From: CAZWDL01 sp964632995
GTDB lineage: Bacteria > Bacteroidota > Bacteroidia > Chitinophagales > Saprospiraceae
Direction of reading: 5' to 3'
Assembly: GCA_964632995.1 (NCBI GenBank)
Contig: CAZWDL010000010.1
Coordinates: forward strand, 1 to 64,000
DNA length: 64,000 bases
The position numbers and the translations under genes are program-made. Positions 9,213 to 18,253 of this stretch are shown piece after piece. Below the pieces are notes generated by a model that was not told the DNA's origin, did no database searches, and saw nothing but the letters and a program-made list of their open reading frames with translations. Numbering within the stretch: the stretch's first letter is position 1; each line of letters starts with the position of its first letter.

Positions 9213-9297
9213 AAACGATGGATTGATTTCAGTTTCAGCTAATGGCTATATCAAAGAAGCGCCATAAAATAAGAATTATTCTTCTATCCGGTAAAAT

Positions 9298-10170
9298 TCA
9301 GTCGAAGTAGTAGCGCCGGCACTCGCGCTCGCGCCCCCGCACCACGCGTTTGCCTTCCATGGGCCCGCGGGTTTCGGTGACCACCGTATGCTGAGACTCG
9401 CGGCCGTCTTTTTCGTAGTAGATGACGACCCAGTCATCCGTTTTTTCCAGCTCATGCGCCTTTTTGGTATTGGAAAATAGCGCCAAAAAATCCCAGCCTT
9501 CTTTCTCGGTGTGGTAAACCGGCAACCAGGCTTCATTATCCGGGTTGAAGCGCTTGGGGGCGATCTTTTTGAGTTCGCCGGCCTCAGCCTTCTGTCGATA
9601 TTCCCGGTCTACTTCCAGGAGAAGTTCCACCGGCGGTTCCGGCACTTTTTCTTTCTCTTCGGTGGTGCGCTCGCGCGCGCTGCGCTGCGCAAATCCGCTG
9701 AGCATACCCGCCAGGCTGGACTTCACGGCCTGAATCCGTTTTTCACCAAAACCTTCCACCTCGCCCAGTCGACTATCATGAGCTGCCTGCTCCAGTTCTT
9801 CCAGGCTGTGGATATCCAACTGCTCCACTACTCGCTCAGCCAGATCGTGGCCAATGCCCGGCACTTCCGCAAAGAGCTCCTCAGGGGTCACTTCGCCCCG
9901 CAGCCGCATCAGGAGGCTGGAAGAGCCTTTGTGCAGGTATTCGGTAATAACGCCGGCCAGGCTTTCGCCGATATTAGGCAGATCGCGCAGATCCCCTGCT
10001 CCGCCCTTTTCTTCAATTTCGGCGACGGACTCCTCCATCCTTTCAATTTGATGAGCCGCCTTCCGGTAAGCGTCAATACGGAAGCTGTTGGCGCCCTGTG
10101 TCTCCAAAAGTTCGGCAATCTGATAAAGCAGCTGGGCCACTTCTTTGTTCGATGGTTTCTCGGTTGGCAT
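9298..10170 (-). CDS. Helix-hairpin-helix protein resembling the N-terminal domains of PolX
   Basis: About 290 aa. Residues 1-170 match the 8-kDa and fingers HhH regions of family X polymerases: NSFRIDAYRKAA, then HhH motifs DLPNIGESLAGVI, EVPGIGHDLAERVV and EGFGEKRIQAVKSSL. The polymerase catalytic Asp motif and PHP domain are absent. Instead there is a roughly 110-residue C-terminal region rich in aromatic and charged residues (DFLALFSNTKKAHEL, DWVVIYYEKDG). A DNA-binding role is likely; polymerase activity is not expected. I place the start at the ATG (MPTEKPSN). An upstream in-frame GTG at 10197 would add nine residues. Confidence 0.75.
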   Translation of the reverse strand: MPTEKPSNKEVAQLLYQIAELLETQGANSFRIDAYRKAAHQIERMEESVAEIEEKGGAGDLRDLPNIGESLAGVITEYLHKGSSSLLMRLRGEVTPEELFAEVPGIGHDLAERVVEQLDIHSLEELEQAAHDSRLGEVEGFGEKRIQAVKSSLAGMLSGFAQRSARERTTEEKEKVPEPPVELLLEVDREYRQKAEAGELKKIAPKRFNPDNEAWLPVYHTEKEGWDFLALFSNTKKAHELEKTDDWVVIYYEKDGRESQHTVVTETRGPMEGKRVVRGRERECRRYYFD

Positions 10171-10256
10171 AAAGGTCTTTTTTAATGGTAACAACACTTC
10201 AGCTGAATTTATTCAAATGCCGGAGCAATAGGCATCGCTATTGCCGAACTTTTTTC

Positions 10257-10892
10257 TTAGCTTACTCTTGTGTAAATAACCCCGTCGTTCATCAGGATAG
10301 GCTCGCCAAGTACGCCGAAAAACCGATTGAGCACGTGAACGACATCGTAAGGCAGGTGGCGTTCGGCAAAGGGAGTGAAATTGCGCATATCGCAGAAGAG
10401 GATGGCCAGGTGGCGCTCCTCAGCAACGCCGGCGGCTATTTTCTCCAGCTGCAAGCGGCTGACTTCCGAGCTCGTGCGGATCATCCGCTCGAGTGTCACC
10501 CGGCCTTTCACCTTGGTCTGGCAGGCCAGCCGCATCGAAGCGCCCTAGTTGCGGCGACGGGCGACCTGCCGTTCGGCGGCCGTCCGCGGCGTCACGTTAT
10601 TCATTCCTTCCAGGATGCGAACCCGGCAGGTCGTACAGCGGCCGTTGCCGCCGCATTCCTGCATATGGGGTATGCGCTGCCGGACAGACAAATCCAGAAT
10701 GGTCTCTTCAGGATCGACACCGGAGATGCTTTTTCCCATGCAGCGATAATGGACCAGCGATCCTTTATTTTTTTGCTTTGGGGAAGTCCTTAAGTGGCTC
10801 CACAGTTTGGAAGCCCAGAAGCCGACACTTCTTTTCGATTCACCAGGGTGCATAGGTGATGGTTTTGTCTCGCCAAAAACAGGCATCGACAA
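10257..10892 (-). pseudogene. Decayed 2Fe-2S ferredoxin-adenylate/guanylate cyclase gene
   Basis: The N-terminal half encodes a ferredoxin-type domain with three cluster Cys in ECGGNGRCTTC (residues 80, 86, 89). An in-frame TAG at 10545-10547 interrupts the same frame, which then continues with the fourth ligand (RLACQ) and the start of a class III cyclase domain (ILFCDMRNFTPFAE, containing a metal-binding Asp). The frame stops at 10257 just after NDGVI, where IGDG-type catalytic residues should follow, so the second half of the cyclase is lost. The nonsense codon plus 3' truncation indicate a pseudogene. Intact relatives fuse ferredoxin, often membrane segments, and cyclase. Confidence 0.8.
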
Positions 10893-10993
10893 TTTTCACC
10901 TAATCCCCGTTGCGTTCAAGGCTTTTTGAGCAGGCGGCGCTCCCGGTTGATTATTCCGCCTGCCCATTCCGCATTCCGACTTCGGACTTCACG

Positions 10994-12064
10994 TCATTTC
11001 AACCTCACCACCTGCCCGGTCCTGAAAGACTCATCGGCGGCCAGCACGATTTTGAGGCTGTTGACGGCATCCTGCACATGATCGGTAAGGTCCAGATCCA
11101 GCTGTATTGCTTCCAGGAGGAATTGCTGCTCCAGCTCGCAAAGTCCGTCGTGATCGGGTTCATCGGCCGTGCTGATGATTTCGTCGTTTTTGGTAAAGTG
11201 CCCGTTGGGTCCCAGCTGAGCATGGTGCAGGCGCAGCGCACCCGTTTTGGTATGCCCTTCGATATCATCCGAATCACCCTTCGCTTCATCCACGATACTC
11301 ACGCTTCCTTTCGGCCCCATGACATCTTTGACGAAGAAGGCCGTTTCGCTGATCATAGGACCCCACCCGGCTTCGTACCAGCCCACCGAGCCGTCGGCGA
11401 AGGTCACCTGCAGCTGTCCGTAGTTGTACATGTCATCGGAAACCTCATCACTCAGGCGGGCGCCGATGCCGTTGACCATAATGGGTTGGGAGCGGGTCAT
11501 CAGACACATGATATCGACGTAGTGGACGCCGCAATCTACGATGGGCGACATGGTCTCCATGAGTGATTTGTGGGTTTTCCACTGATCGCCGCTGCTCTGC
11601 TGGTTGAGGTTCATGCGCATGACCAGCGGCTTGCCGAGGGTTTGAGCCACTTCCGTAAATTTCTTCCAGGCCGGATGCACGCGAAGGATATAACCGATGA
11701 CGAGTTTGCGATCGAGGCGCTTGGCCAGGTCAGCCAGTTCCTGCGATTCTTCAACGGTAGTCGCCAGTGGTTTTTCGACGAATACGTGCGCCCCTGATTC
11801 CAGGCTGCGCTTGACGTATTCGTAGTGTGTCCCGGGATAGGTATTGATGGATACCACATCGGGTTTGGTCGCCTTCAGCGCTTCTTCAAAAATACCGTAA
11901 GTCGGCAGCCCCCCCAATTCACCCGACAGCCGGTTGCGGCTCTCCGGACCGCGGCTGACCAGGCCGGCGATTTCAAATCCATCCAGTTTGTTATAGGCGC
12001 GGGCATGAGAGGTTCCCATATTGCCGCAGCCCACGACGAGTACTTTGAGTTTTTTGTCTGACAC
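10994..12064 (-). CDS. Gfo/Idh/MocA family oxidoreductase
   Basis: 356-aa NAD(P)-dependent sugar/inositol-type dehydrogenase, cytoplasmic. Rossmann motif GCGNMG at 12-17, the family EKP motif at 97-99 (FVEKPLATT), and a C-terminal alpha/beta domain with DCGVHYVDIM carrying the usual Asp/His. Substrate unknown; many relatives oxidise or epimerise sugars and sit near glycoside hydrolase genes, as here upstream of a GH5 gene. Start ATG (MSDKKLK). Separated from GH5 by 313 bp, so an operon is uncertain. Confidence 0.9.
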   Translation of the reverse strand: MSDKKLKVLVVGCGNMGTSHARAYNKLDGFEIAGLVSRGPESRNRLSGELGGLPTYGIFEEALKATKPDVVSINTYPGTHYEYVKRSLESGAHVFVEKPLATTVEESQELADLAKRLDRKLVIGYILRVHPAWKKFTEVAQTLGKPLVMRMNLNQQSSGDQWKTHKSLMETMSPIVDCGVHYVDIMCLMTRSQPIMVNGIGARLSDEVSDDMYNYGQLQVTFADGSVGWYEAGWGPMISETAFFVKDVMGPKGSVSIVDEAKGDSDDIEGHTKTGALRLHHAQLGPNGHFTKNDEIISTADEPDHDGLCELEQQFLLEAIQLDLDLTDHVQDAVNSLKIVLAADESFRTGQVVRLK

Positions 12065-12377
12065 GGTGTATGATTTTAGTTGTTCTGCTTTTTCCGCTTA
12101 AAATACGACTTAGCCCTCGTTTTACAAATTCCCTTACGGAAAATAGTCCGGAGGAGACGAGAGGCTGTTTCACAAAATGTGCGCAAAGAAAAAGCGCCAA
12201 ATTTATCGTCGGCATAATTGCACGCGGAAGCGCAGAGGGCGCTAAGAATATGGACGCTTTGCGTCCTCCGCGAGCCCTGCGAGCCCTGCGAGCCATCATT
12301 CTGAGGGATACTTTGCGAGCCAAGTTACGATACGCCCTCTATACAGGCGTGAAATCAGGTAACAAAGCTCCTTTACC
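12065..12377. repeat. Intergenic region with hairpin and 9-bp tandem repeat
   Basis: GGACGC-TTT-GCGTCC forms a perfect hairpin at 12252-12266. GCGAGCCCT is then repeated 2.8 times at 12270-12294. Nothing else in the 313-bp gap looks coding; an open frame across it is built mostly from these repeats. Confidence 0.6.
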
Positions 12378-13673
12378 TCAACGCGACAAAGCCTGCATCT
12401 TTTTGGCGTAAGCCGCAATAATCGCCAACGTGGACACATCGGCATCATAGACCGAGTACCAGCCCTGCAGTTCGTGCGGCGGGTCGCCGATCCAGTCATC
12501 GCCGCGCTGCCAGACGGCGCGAGGTTCCCGGGGCCGCCCTTCTCCGCCCCAGGCCCAGAAGTTGGAGCCGGCTGCAGGAGTTCCCGCTTCAGCTCGCTGA
12601 TGAATCAATTCGAAGACGTACTTATAAAAACGGTTGCGCCACTCGACCGTAGCCGTAGGCTCGTGGCTGTTAGCGTCGCGCGAGATGCCAAACTCCTCCA
12701 GGACGAGTGGTTTGTTTAGCTGCGCCGCCCAGTTCAGGTGGCGGTCCAGATATTCTTTGGCTTTGATTTTGGCGCGCTCGAAACTCTCTTCCGGATTTTC
12801 GGGATCGTACCATCCCCAGTTCTGCACCCAGGTATGGATAGTCGTGTAGTCAATGTATTCAGAGCGGTGATCCTTCCGAAAATGATTGCCGGTCGGCGTT
12901 TGGGTATTTCCCTCGCTACCGATGCAAACCATATGGTTGCCGTCCAGTTCCTTGATCCGTTTCGCGCTTTGTACGATCCAGCGCCGGTAAGCCCGGGGGC
13001 GTAGCATGCCACGCGGTTCGTTGGCCAGCTGCCAGGCCATAATGGTGGGGTCTTCGCGATAAAGCCGCCCCGTGTAAGTATTCCGGCGCCTGATAACGGT
13101 GCGCAGGTGGGACTCGTAGGTGGTCATCGCTGATTCACTCTTGTAAAAGCCGGAGGTGTAGATCATGTACGGCAGCCAGCCCTTTCCCGTTACCGGATCG
13201 GGATAGGGAACTTCGACGTCTTCTTCAAACCAGGCCCGGTACTGGGCCATCCCTCCCGACCACTGCCAGAAATTGCTCAGGCAGACCACCGCGTACATGC
13301 CCCGCTTACCCATTTCGGCGAGGAGGAAGTCGAGGCCGTCCAGCAGCGCCGGATTATACACACCGGGAGAGGTTTGCAGGGCCGGCTTCATGCGCCAGGG
13401 CTCCGATTCGGGGCCCTCGCCCGCTGCCATAATGCGCAGGTTGGTCACGCCCAGGGCTTTCAGGTGATCGAGCTCGCGCAGCAAGCGCCGGCGATCACCG
13501 CCCTCCCCGGCTGAAGCCAGGTTCATACCGTACCAGAAATTGGCGCCGAGAAAGTAATAGGGTTTTCCGCCCTTGACGAAATGCCCGTCCTCAACAGATA
13601 TAAAAGATTGACCTTGCATCACAAGAATGGAAAGAAAGATGAAAAGAAAAATGGAATAAACTTTTAAACTCAT
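12378..13673 (-). CDS. Glycoside hydrolase family 5, beta-mannanase-like
   Basis: 431-aa secreted (beta/alpha)8-barrel hydrolase. Signal peptide to about MQGQ (residue 22). Acid/base Glu219 in WQLANEPRG and nucleophile Glu327 in LVLEEFGI are visible, with conserved NLRIM near strand 3 and a FWAWGGEGRP loop near the C-terminus. The overall pattern (GANFWYGMNL start, LANEPRG) is like GH5_7 endo-beta-1,4-mannanases, which cut mannan and glucomannan backbones. The subfamily is inferred from motifs. No carbohydrate-binding module or sorting domain is seen. Confidence 0.85.
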   Translation of the reverse strand: MSLKVYSIFLFIFLSILVMQGQSFISVEDGHFVKGGKPYYFLGANFWYGMNLASAGEGGDRRRLLRELDHLKALGVTNLRIMAAGEGPESEPWRMKPALQTSPGVYNPALLDGLDFLLAEMGKRGMYAVVCLSNFWQWSGGMAQYRAWFEEDVEVPYPDPVTGKGWLPYMIYTSGFYKSESAMTTYESHLRTVIRRRNTYTGRLYREDPTIMAWQLANEPRGMLRPRAYRRWIVQSAKRIKELDGNHMVCIGSEGNTQTPTGNHFRKDHRSEYIDYTTIHTWVQNWGWYDPENPEESFERAKIKAKEYLDRHLNWAAQLNKPLVLEEFGISRDANSHEPTATVEWRNRFYKYVFELIHQRAEAGTPAAGSNFWAWGGEGRPREPRAVWQRGDDWIGDPPHELQGWYSVYDADVSTLAIIAAYAKKMQALSR

Positions 13674-13972
13674 ACCGCCGATAAGATTAATGAGATTTTC
13701 AGGGACCGAAAAGAGCTGGAAAAGAAAAATCAGTGAGAATTTCCGCGCAAACAGCCTATTGGATGCCGCCAGAAGTTCGTAGCCGAATTCTGGAAGCGGT
13801 CACAGACCGCAGGATATTCGGTCGAGGTCACAGACGCTCGACCAACAGTAGACTGTACTATTTTCTTTTTCCCAAAAGAAAGTCGAAAAACTTGTGGCGG
13901 CGTCCACTACGGGAAATACTTAAATCTAACAGATTTCCTGCTCTCCTTTGAAAAAAGCAAAACTTACCAATC
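13674..13972. promoter_or_regulatory. Divergent intergenic region with two adjacent hairpins
   Basis: Between the divergent GH5 and GNAT starts. Two hairpins share a GGTCACAGAC word: GCGGTC-ACA-GACCGC (13796-13810) and GGTCGAG...CTCGACC (13820-13843). They could be operators, a leader structure or repeat debris. Confidence 0.35.
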
Positions 13973-14566
13973 ATGTCTGTACAGACCAAGACTTTCTCCG
14001 GCCGCGAAATCCTCCCCTATCTCGATCAACTGGCCCAACTGCGCATCGAGGTATTTCGCGAATGGCCCTACCTCTACGCGGGCAGCCTGGCCTACGAGCG
14101 CGACTATCTGGCTACCTTCACCCGCGCCGAAGACAGCGTCATGGTCATCGCCTTCGACGGAGAGGAGATTGTCGGCGCCTCTACGGGCCTGCCCATGCGC
14201 CACGAGACACCCGTATTACAGCGCCCTTTCCGGGAAAACGATTACGACATTGACCGCGTCTTCTACTTCAGCGAATCCGTGTTGAAAAAGGGATACCGGG
14301 GCCGCGGACTGGGAAAGACCTTCTTTCGCGAACGCGAAGCTTTCGTCCGTAAACTGGGCAAGTACGATTGGATCACGTTCTGCTCCGTCGTCCGCCCCGA
14401 GTCTCACCCCCGCCGTCCGGAGGATTACCGCGACCTCGGCGGCTTTTGGCGAAAGCTTGGCTACGAGCCCACCGATATGATCGGCAATATTTCCTGGCAA
14501 GACCTTGATGAAGAGGAGGAATCAGAAAAGCCGATGCGGTTTTGGGTGAAAGCGTTGAAAAGTTGA
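13973..14566 (+). CDS. GNAT family N-acetyltransferase
   Basis: 197-aa cytoplasmic acetyltransferase. The acetyl-CoA pyrophosphate-binding motif GYRGRGLG is at residues 107-114, preceded by the beta4 strand VFYFSESVL. An FWRKLGYE segment in the C-terminal third fits the usual GNAT alpha4-beta7 region. The acceptor cannot be predicted. ATG start 7 nt after an AT-rich stretch; convergent with the next gene only 23 bp away. Confidence 0.85.
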   Translation: MSVQTKTFSGREILPYLDQLAQLRIEVFREWPYLYAGSLAYERDYLATFTRAEDSVMVIAFDGEEIVGASTGLPMRHETPVLQRPFRENDYDIDRVFYFSESVLKKGYRGRGLGKTFFREREAFVRKLGKYDWITFCSVVRPESHPRRPEDYRDLGGFWRKLGYEPTDMIGNISWQDLDEEEESEKPMRFWVKALKS

Positions 14567-14589
14567 CAGTTGGCCGGACAAGGCACAAC

Positions 14590-17500
14590 TCATCTACCCC
14601 TCAACAAAGCCAGCAAATCTGCCATCTCCTGTTCCGTGATCTGTTGTTCCAGGCCGTTGGGCATTGCCGAGTTGGGCTGTGCTTTCAGCGCGGCGATTTG
14701 TTCGCGGGCGACGGTCACCTCCTTACCGGCCAGGTCGCGGAGGGTGATGGCGGCGGGGCTTTCGCGGGCCACAACACCGGCGTACTGCTGATCATCCTTC
14801 GTGGTGAGTATCCACAGCTCATAGCCGTCGGCGATGGATTCGTTGGGTTTGAGAATATCGTTGAGGATGGCGTCGGGGGTGCGGTTGCGGACGGCGGCCA
14901 GATCAGGACCGAAGGCGATACCCTTTTCGCCGCTGAGCTGGTGGCACTGGGCGCAGGCCCGCTGGAAGACGACTTCACCACGTGCAGGATCTCCTTCCAA
15001 TTCCAATGCCTGGTGGTAGGCTTCCACCACCTCACCGCGCCCCGTCTCATTACCCTCCAGCACCTGCCGGGCTTTCCGGCGGACCGGTTCATTCCATTCG
15101 TTGAGCAGGGATACCGTCCGTCGCCAGCCTATCGTGGAGGGGTCTACTGTTCGCGCTTCAACGGCTTCCAGCAGGCGCACCCGCCGCTCCGCGCCCCGCA
15201 TGAATACATCGACGGCCGCATCGCGCAGTTCGGGTGTCAGGGTGGGCCACCTTTCCAAAAGAAAATCACAGACCGCAGTACCGGTGGAGTGGGTGAAGGT
15301 TTCCAGCGCCGCCAGCTGAACCGAGGCCGTCTCTGCCGGATCGATCAGCGTTTGCAGGTCTTCGACCGAGAGGGCGCCGCTCCAGCCCAGCACCCGGATG
15401 GCGTCGTAGCGAAAAGCGGAACCGGCTGACCGGTCGGTGAGAACTGTACGTGCGCGGCTGATCAGCTCACCGCTTGGCTCGTTAAAATATCCGCTCTGCC
15501 GCAACAGGTCCAGGCTCGCGCTGCGCAAAGCGGCGGGCGTCCCGGGCCGGAAGTGACGTATCAGCTGCTTTTCCCGTTGAGGAATAAACCGGCTAAGCTG
15601 TTCGCTGGAGCCGCCCTCCGCAATACCACGAAGAGTAGCGGCTTGCCACCAGGTATCTTCCGCACGGCTGGAAGCAGTAGCATCGGTCAGCAGGCGGCTC
15701 CATTCTTCCGCTGATCCAGCCCGGGCGATGAGTTCGCTGAGTAGCGTGATAAAACCTTCGGCCGCCTCGCCGGACATCTTTTTCAGTTGAGGCAGCAAAG
15801 CAGCGTACCAATCCATCTCCCGACCCGCAACTCCACTTAAGGCAGCAATATGCACCCAGGCATCTTCGAGGTCGCGCAGCAGCAGGCGACGGCAGGCTTC
15901 ACTCGCTTCTTCTGAGGGCAAGCTTCCCAGCGTACAGAGCAACTGGTACCGCACCTTGGAATGAGGATCATTAATCATGGTCAGCAGCACCTCTTCCAAC
16001 TCAGGCATCTCACCCAGGTGCAATTCCGCCACCCGGATAGCGTTTTCCCGCAGGCCGGGTGATGGATGAGCAAGCAGTTCTTCCAATAAGGAAGCCGTGA
16101 CGCCGCTCAGGCCTTCCAGCGTCCATAGGGCATGTACGCGGCCCAGCCCGCCTGGGGAAGTCATTACCATTTTGCGCAGGTCGGGAATAAGGTCCTGTCG
16201 ATTCTCCGATACCAGCCGGCGTTGTGCATGCCGCCGCCACCAGATATTGGGATACGCCAGTTTGCCCACGCATTCCTCACCGCTCAGGGTCTCCGGATTT
16301 AGCCGGCCGGTGAATTCCATCGGCGGCGTTCCCTCCGGCGTAATCCTGTAAATTCGTCCTCTATCGCTGCCGGCGTATAACTCTCCGGAAGTATTCATTT
16401 CCTCCGACATCCATTCGGGGTGCTCGATGAATTTGCGGTAGTAATCGATGACGTACAAGGCTCCGTCGGGGCCAACGTAAAAGTTGACCGGCCGGAACCA
16501 GGCGTCGGTGGAGGCCAGGAACTCTTTGTTTTTAAACTGAGGAACTGCTTCAAAAGTGGCGCCTTTGTCGCGAATGATATCGCTATGTACCAGGTTATGC
16601 ACCGGCTCGGCAGTGAAGATCACCCGGTCGTACGGCTCGCCGAACAAGCCTCCCTTGTACCAGGTGGTGCCGCAGCCGGAGGTCATCACGCCCACATCGG
16701 TGAGCAGCTGATGTTCGGGGGCATCGGTAATGGGGAACACTTCCGTTCCCGGTCCGCCGGCAGGCATATTATGAGTCGGATCATCGACCAGGAGATGCGG
16801 ATTGCGTTTGAGGTAGCGGGCGGCGATCACCTCGTGGAAGAGGTAGTAGTAGTTGCTGCCGTTGAAAAGATGCCCCCAGGGATCGAAGGAATAGCCGAAC
16901 TGGGTCTTTCCGGAGAGTGCTTCCAGGCGATCGTTCAGTGGGTCGAAGCGCACCATACGCCCCCCCGCATTACGCGGCAGGGCCGGTGCGCCGGGACGGC
17001 CGGGGAAGCGAATCTCCGTTCCCTCGTCACCAAATTCCTCGGCGAAGCGCTTGGTGCCGATGGAGCCTTCGTGACCCAGATAGATCCAGTTGTCGAGTTC
17101 GAAGCGAGGGGTATTCAGATTGTGTTGAGGGTTGGAAAGAGCAAAGCCGGTGAGCAGCACTTCCCGGTGGTCAGCCTTGCCATCCCCGTCGGTATCTTCC
17201 AGGTAAAGCACATCGGGAGAATCAGTGACGATGACGCCCTCTTTCCAGCGCATAATGCCGGTGGGTAATATCAGGTTATCGTAGAAAACAGTGCTTTGAT
17301 CCGGTCGTCCGTCGCCGTCGCTGTCGGTGAGTAATTTGATGACGCCGCTGCCGCTGACGTCCAGCGGATAGCCGTGCATTTCCACCACCCAAATGCGTCC
17401 CTGATCGTCGATTTCCATCGCGACGGGATCGGAGATCAAAGGCTCGGCGGCTAACAGTTCGGCCTGAAAGCCGCCGGCAAGGCGTAACGTAGATAAAGCT

Positions 17501-17601
17501 TGTTGAGGGGAATAGGGAGGAGAGGCTGAATCGCCTTGCTGACAAGCTGAGAAAAATAGCAAAAGAATAGTCAGCAGAGGAATAGTATACTTCATTAGCA
17601 A
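14590..17601 (-). CDS. Dehydrogenase-HEAT-cytochrome c lipoprotein (PVC-type)
   Basis: 1003-aa periplasmic lipoprotein (lipobox FSAC, Cys20). Residues ~35-420 form a sugar-dehydrogenase-like beta-propeller (TIGR02604-type: GRIWVVEMHGYP, DTDGDGKAD, YVGPDGALYVIDYY). Residues ~450-850 are HEAT-like helical repeats. The C-terminus is a c-type cytochrome/haem-binding domain with CAQCH at 883-887 and probable axial Met980 (SAMPNGL). The family is abundant in Planctomycetes/Verrucomicrobia and Bacteroidota. An oxidation of sugars or alcohols coupled to periplasmic electron transfer is inferred. The start at MLMKY or the Met two codons later are both possible. Confidence 0.9.
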   Translation of the reverse strand: MLMKYTIPLLTILLLFFSACQQGDSASPPYSPQQALSTLRLAGGFQAELLAAEPLISDPVAMEIDDQGRIWVVEMHGYPLDVSGSGVIKLLTDSDGDGRPDQSTVFYDNLILPTGIMRWKEGVIVTDSPDVLYLEDTDGDGKADHREVLLTGFALSNPQHNLNTPRFELDNWIYLGHEGSIGTKRFAEEFGDEGTEIRFPGRPGAPALPRNAGGRMVRFDPLNDRLEALSGKTQFGYSFDPWGHLFNGSNYYYLFHEVIAARYLKRNPHLLVDDPTHNMPAGGPGTEVFPITDAPEHQLLTDVGVMTSGCGTTWYKGGLFGEPYDRVIFTAEPVHNLVHSDIIRDKGATFEAVPQFKNKEFLASTDAWFRPVNFYVGPDGALYVIDYYRKFIEHPEWMSEEMNTSGELYAGSDRGRIYRITPEGTPPMEFTGRLNPETLSGEECVGKLAYPNIWWRRHAQRRLVSENRQDLIPDLRKMVMTSPGGLGRVHALWTLEGLSGVTASLLEELLAHPSPGLRENAIRVAELHLGEMPELEEVLLTMINDPHSKVRYQLLCTLGSLPSEEASEACRRLLLRDLEDAWVHIAALSGVAGREMDWYAALLPQLKKMSGEAAEGFITLLSELIARAGSAEEWSRLLTDATASSRAEDTWWQAATLRGIAEGGSSEQLSRFIPQREKQLIRHFRPGTPAALRSASLDLLRQSGYFNEPSGELISRARTVLTDRSAGSAFRYDAIRVLGWSGALSVEDLQTLIDPAETASVQLAALETFTHSTGTAVCDFLLERWPTLTPELRDAAVDVFMRGAERRVRLLEAVEARTVDPSTIGWRRTVSLLNEWNEPVRRKARQVLEGNETGRGEVVEAYHQALELEGDPARGEVVFQRACAQCHQLSGEKGIAFGPDLAAVRNRTPDAILNDILKPNESIADGYELWILTTKDDQQYAGVVARESPAAITLRDLAGKEVTVAREQIAALKAQPNSAMPNGLEQQITEQEMADLLALLRGR

Positions 17602-17677
17602 GGGTTTTAAACGAAAAAAAACCCTTTAATTTAACTAAAATAAGAAACAGAAAGGTTTAGGTGTTAATTTTAATTGA

Positions 17678-17860
17678 TCATTTTTTACTTCCCAGCAGAA
17701 CCACTTCCTTGATCGGCTTATCTAACTCGAGGAAGAATTCTCCGGTGTAAATATGATTGAAGTTCAGTTGCTCACGAAGGACCTCAAATTGCCCTTCGTC
17801 TTCCGTATGATTGGCGATCCACTCGATCGCCTTCAGGCGGTTAGGGAATTGGACTTTCAT
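17678..17860 (-). CDS. Small protein of unknown function
   Basis: 60 aa, ATG start, mixed charged/hydrophobic composition (NRLKAIEWIANHTE, FFLELDKPIKEVVLLG), with no signal or membrane segment. I do not recognise it. A full-length frame in an otherwise quiet region, a real ATG and a protein-like composition argue for a gene, but only moderately. It lies on the same strand upstream of the large cytochrome lipoprotein, 76 bp away. Confidence 0.5.
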   Translation of the reverse strand: MKVQFPNRLKAIEWIANHTEDEGQFEVLREQLNFNHIYTGEFFLELDKPIKEVVLLGSKK

Positions 17861-18161
17861 AGCTGTTCGTTTTTAGCAATCTGCGCCGTTAAGTATTTTC
17901 TTCTAATGTACATCCCCGAAATCAATTCTTCAACATTTCTTGATTAGTTAGCGACGTCGATTGATTAATCTGTGTAAATCAGCATTTATTTTATTCATTT
18001 ATTAAGACGGAAGGAGGGCCAAATGGTTAACTGTTTTCGCATGCTTTAACAATAACTTAAACTTTGTGTGTCGTCTATGGGCTGTTTGTGGAAAAACCAG
18101 GGCTTTCGGCGAACCTTATTCCTGATCTGAAAGGCTCAGGCGGGTAATTTAAAACTTTTTG
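17861..18161. other. AT-rich intergenic region, nothing recognised
   Basis: Precedes the DUF763 promoter region. No convincing ORF, RNA or repeat is seen in this stretch. Confidence 0.5.
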
Positions 18162-18190
18162 TTGACATACCGGGTTGATTTGTTTATTTT
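18162..18190 (+). promoter_or_regulatory. Putative promoter of the DUF763 gene
   Basis: TTGACA at 18162-18167 and TATTTT at 18185-18190 with exactly 17 bp between them, a classic sigma70-like spacing. Transcription would start around 18197, right at the left arm of the hairpin below. Confidence 0.5.
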
Positions 18191-18198
18191 TACCGAGG

Positions 18199-18241
18199 TT
18201 TCAATTGATGGGGTGACTTAAAATCACCCCATCAATTGAAA
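18199..18241 (+). promoter_or_regulatory. Perfect 18-bp hairpin in the leader of the DUF763 gene
   Basis: TTTCAATTGATGGGGTGA at 18199-18216 is perfectly complementary to 18224-18241, with a 7-nt loop. It ends 12 nt before the ATG at 18254, so the predicted mRNA would begin with this stem. It could be an autoregulatory operator, a 5' mRNA stabiliser, or a structure restricting ribosome access. Confidence 0.65.
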
Positions 18242-18253
18242 AACACGCTGCCA

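Noticed and set aside
10545..10547. TAG as a recoded (suppressed) codon in the cyclase gene
   Set aside because: There is no sign of recoding elements, and the 3' end of the cyclase is also missing, so decay is simpler.
12070..12411. 113-codon plus-strand frame between the oxidoreductase and GH5 genes
   Set aside because: It is built across the GCGAGCCCT tandem repeat and overlaps the end of GH5.
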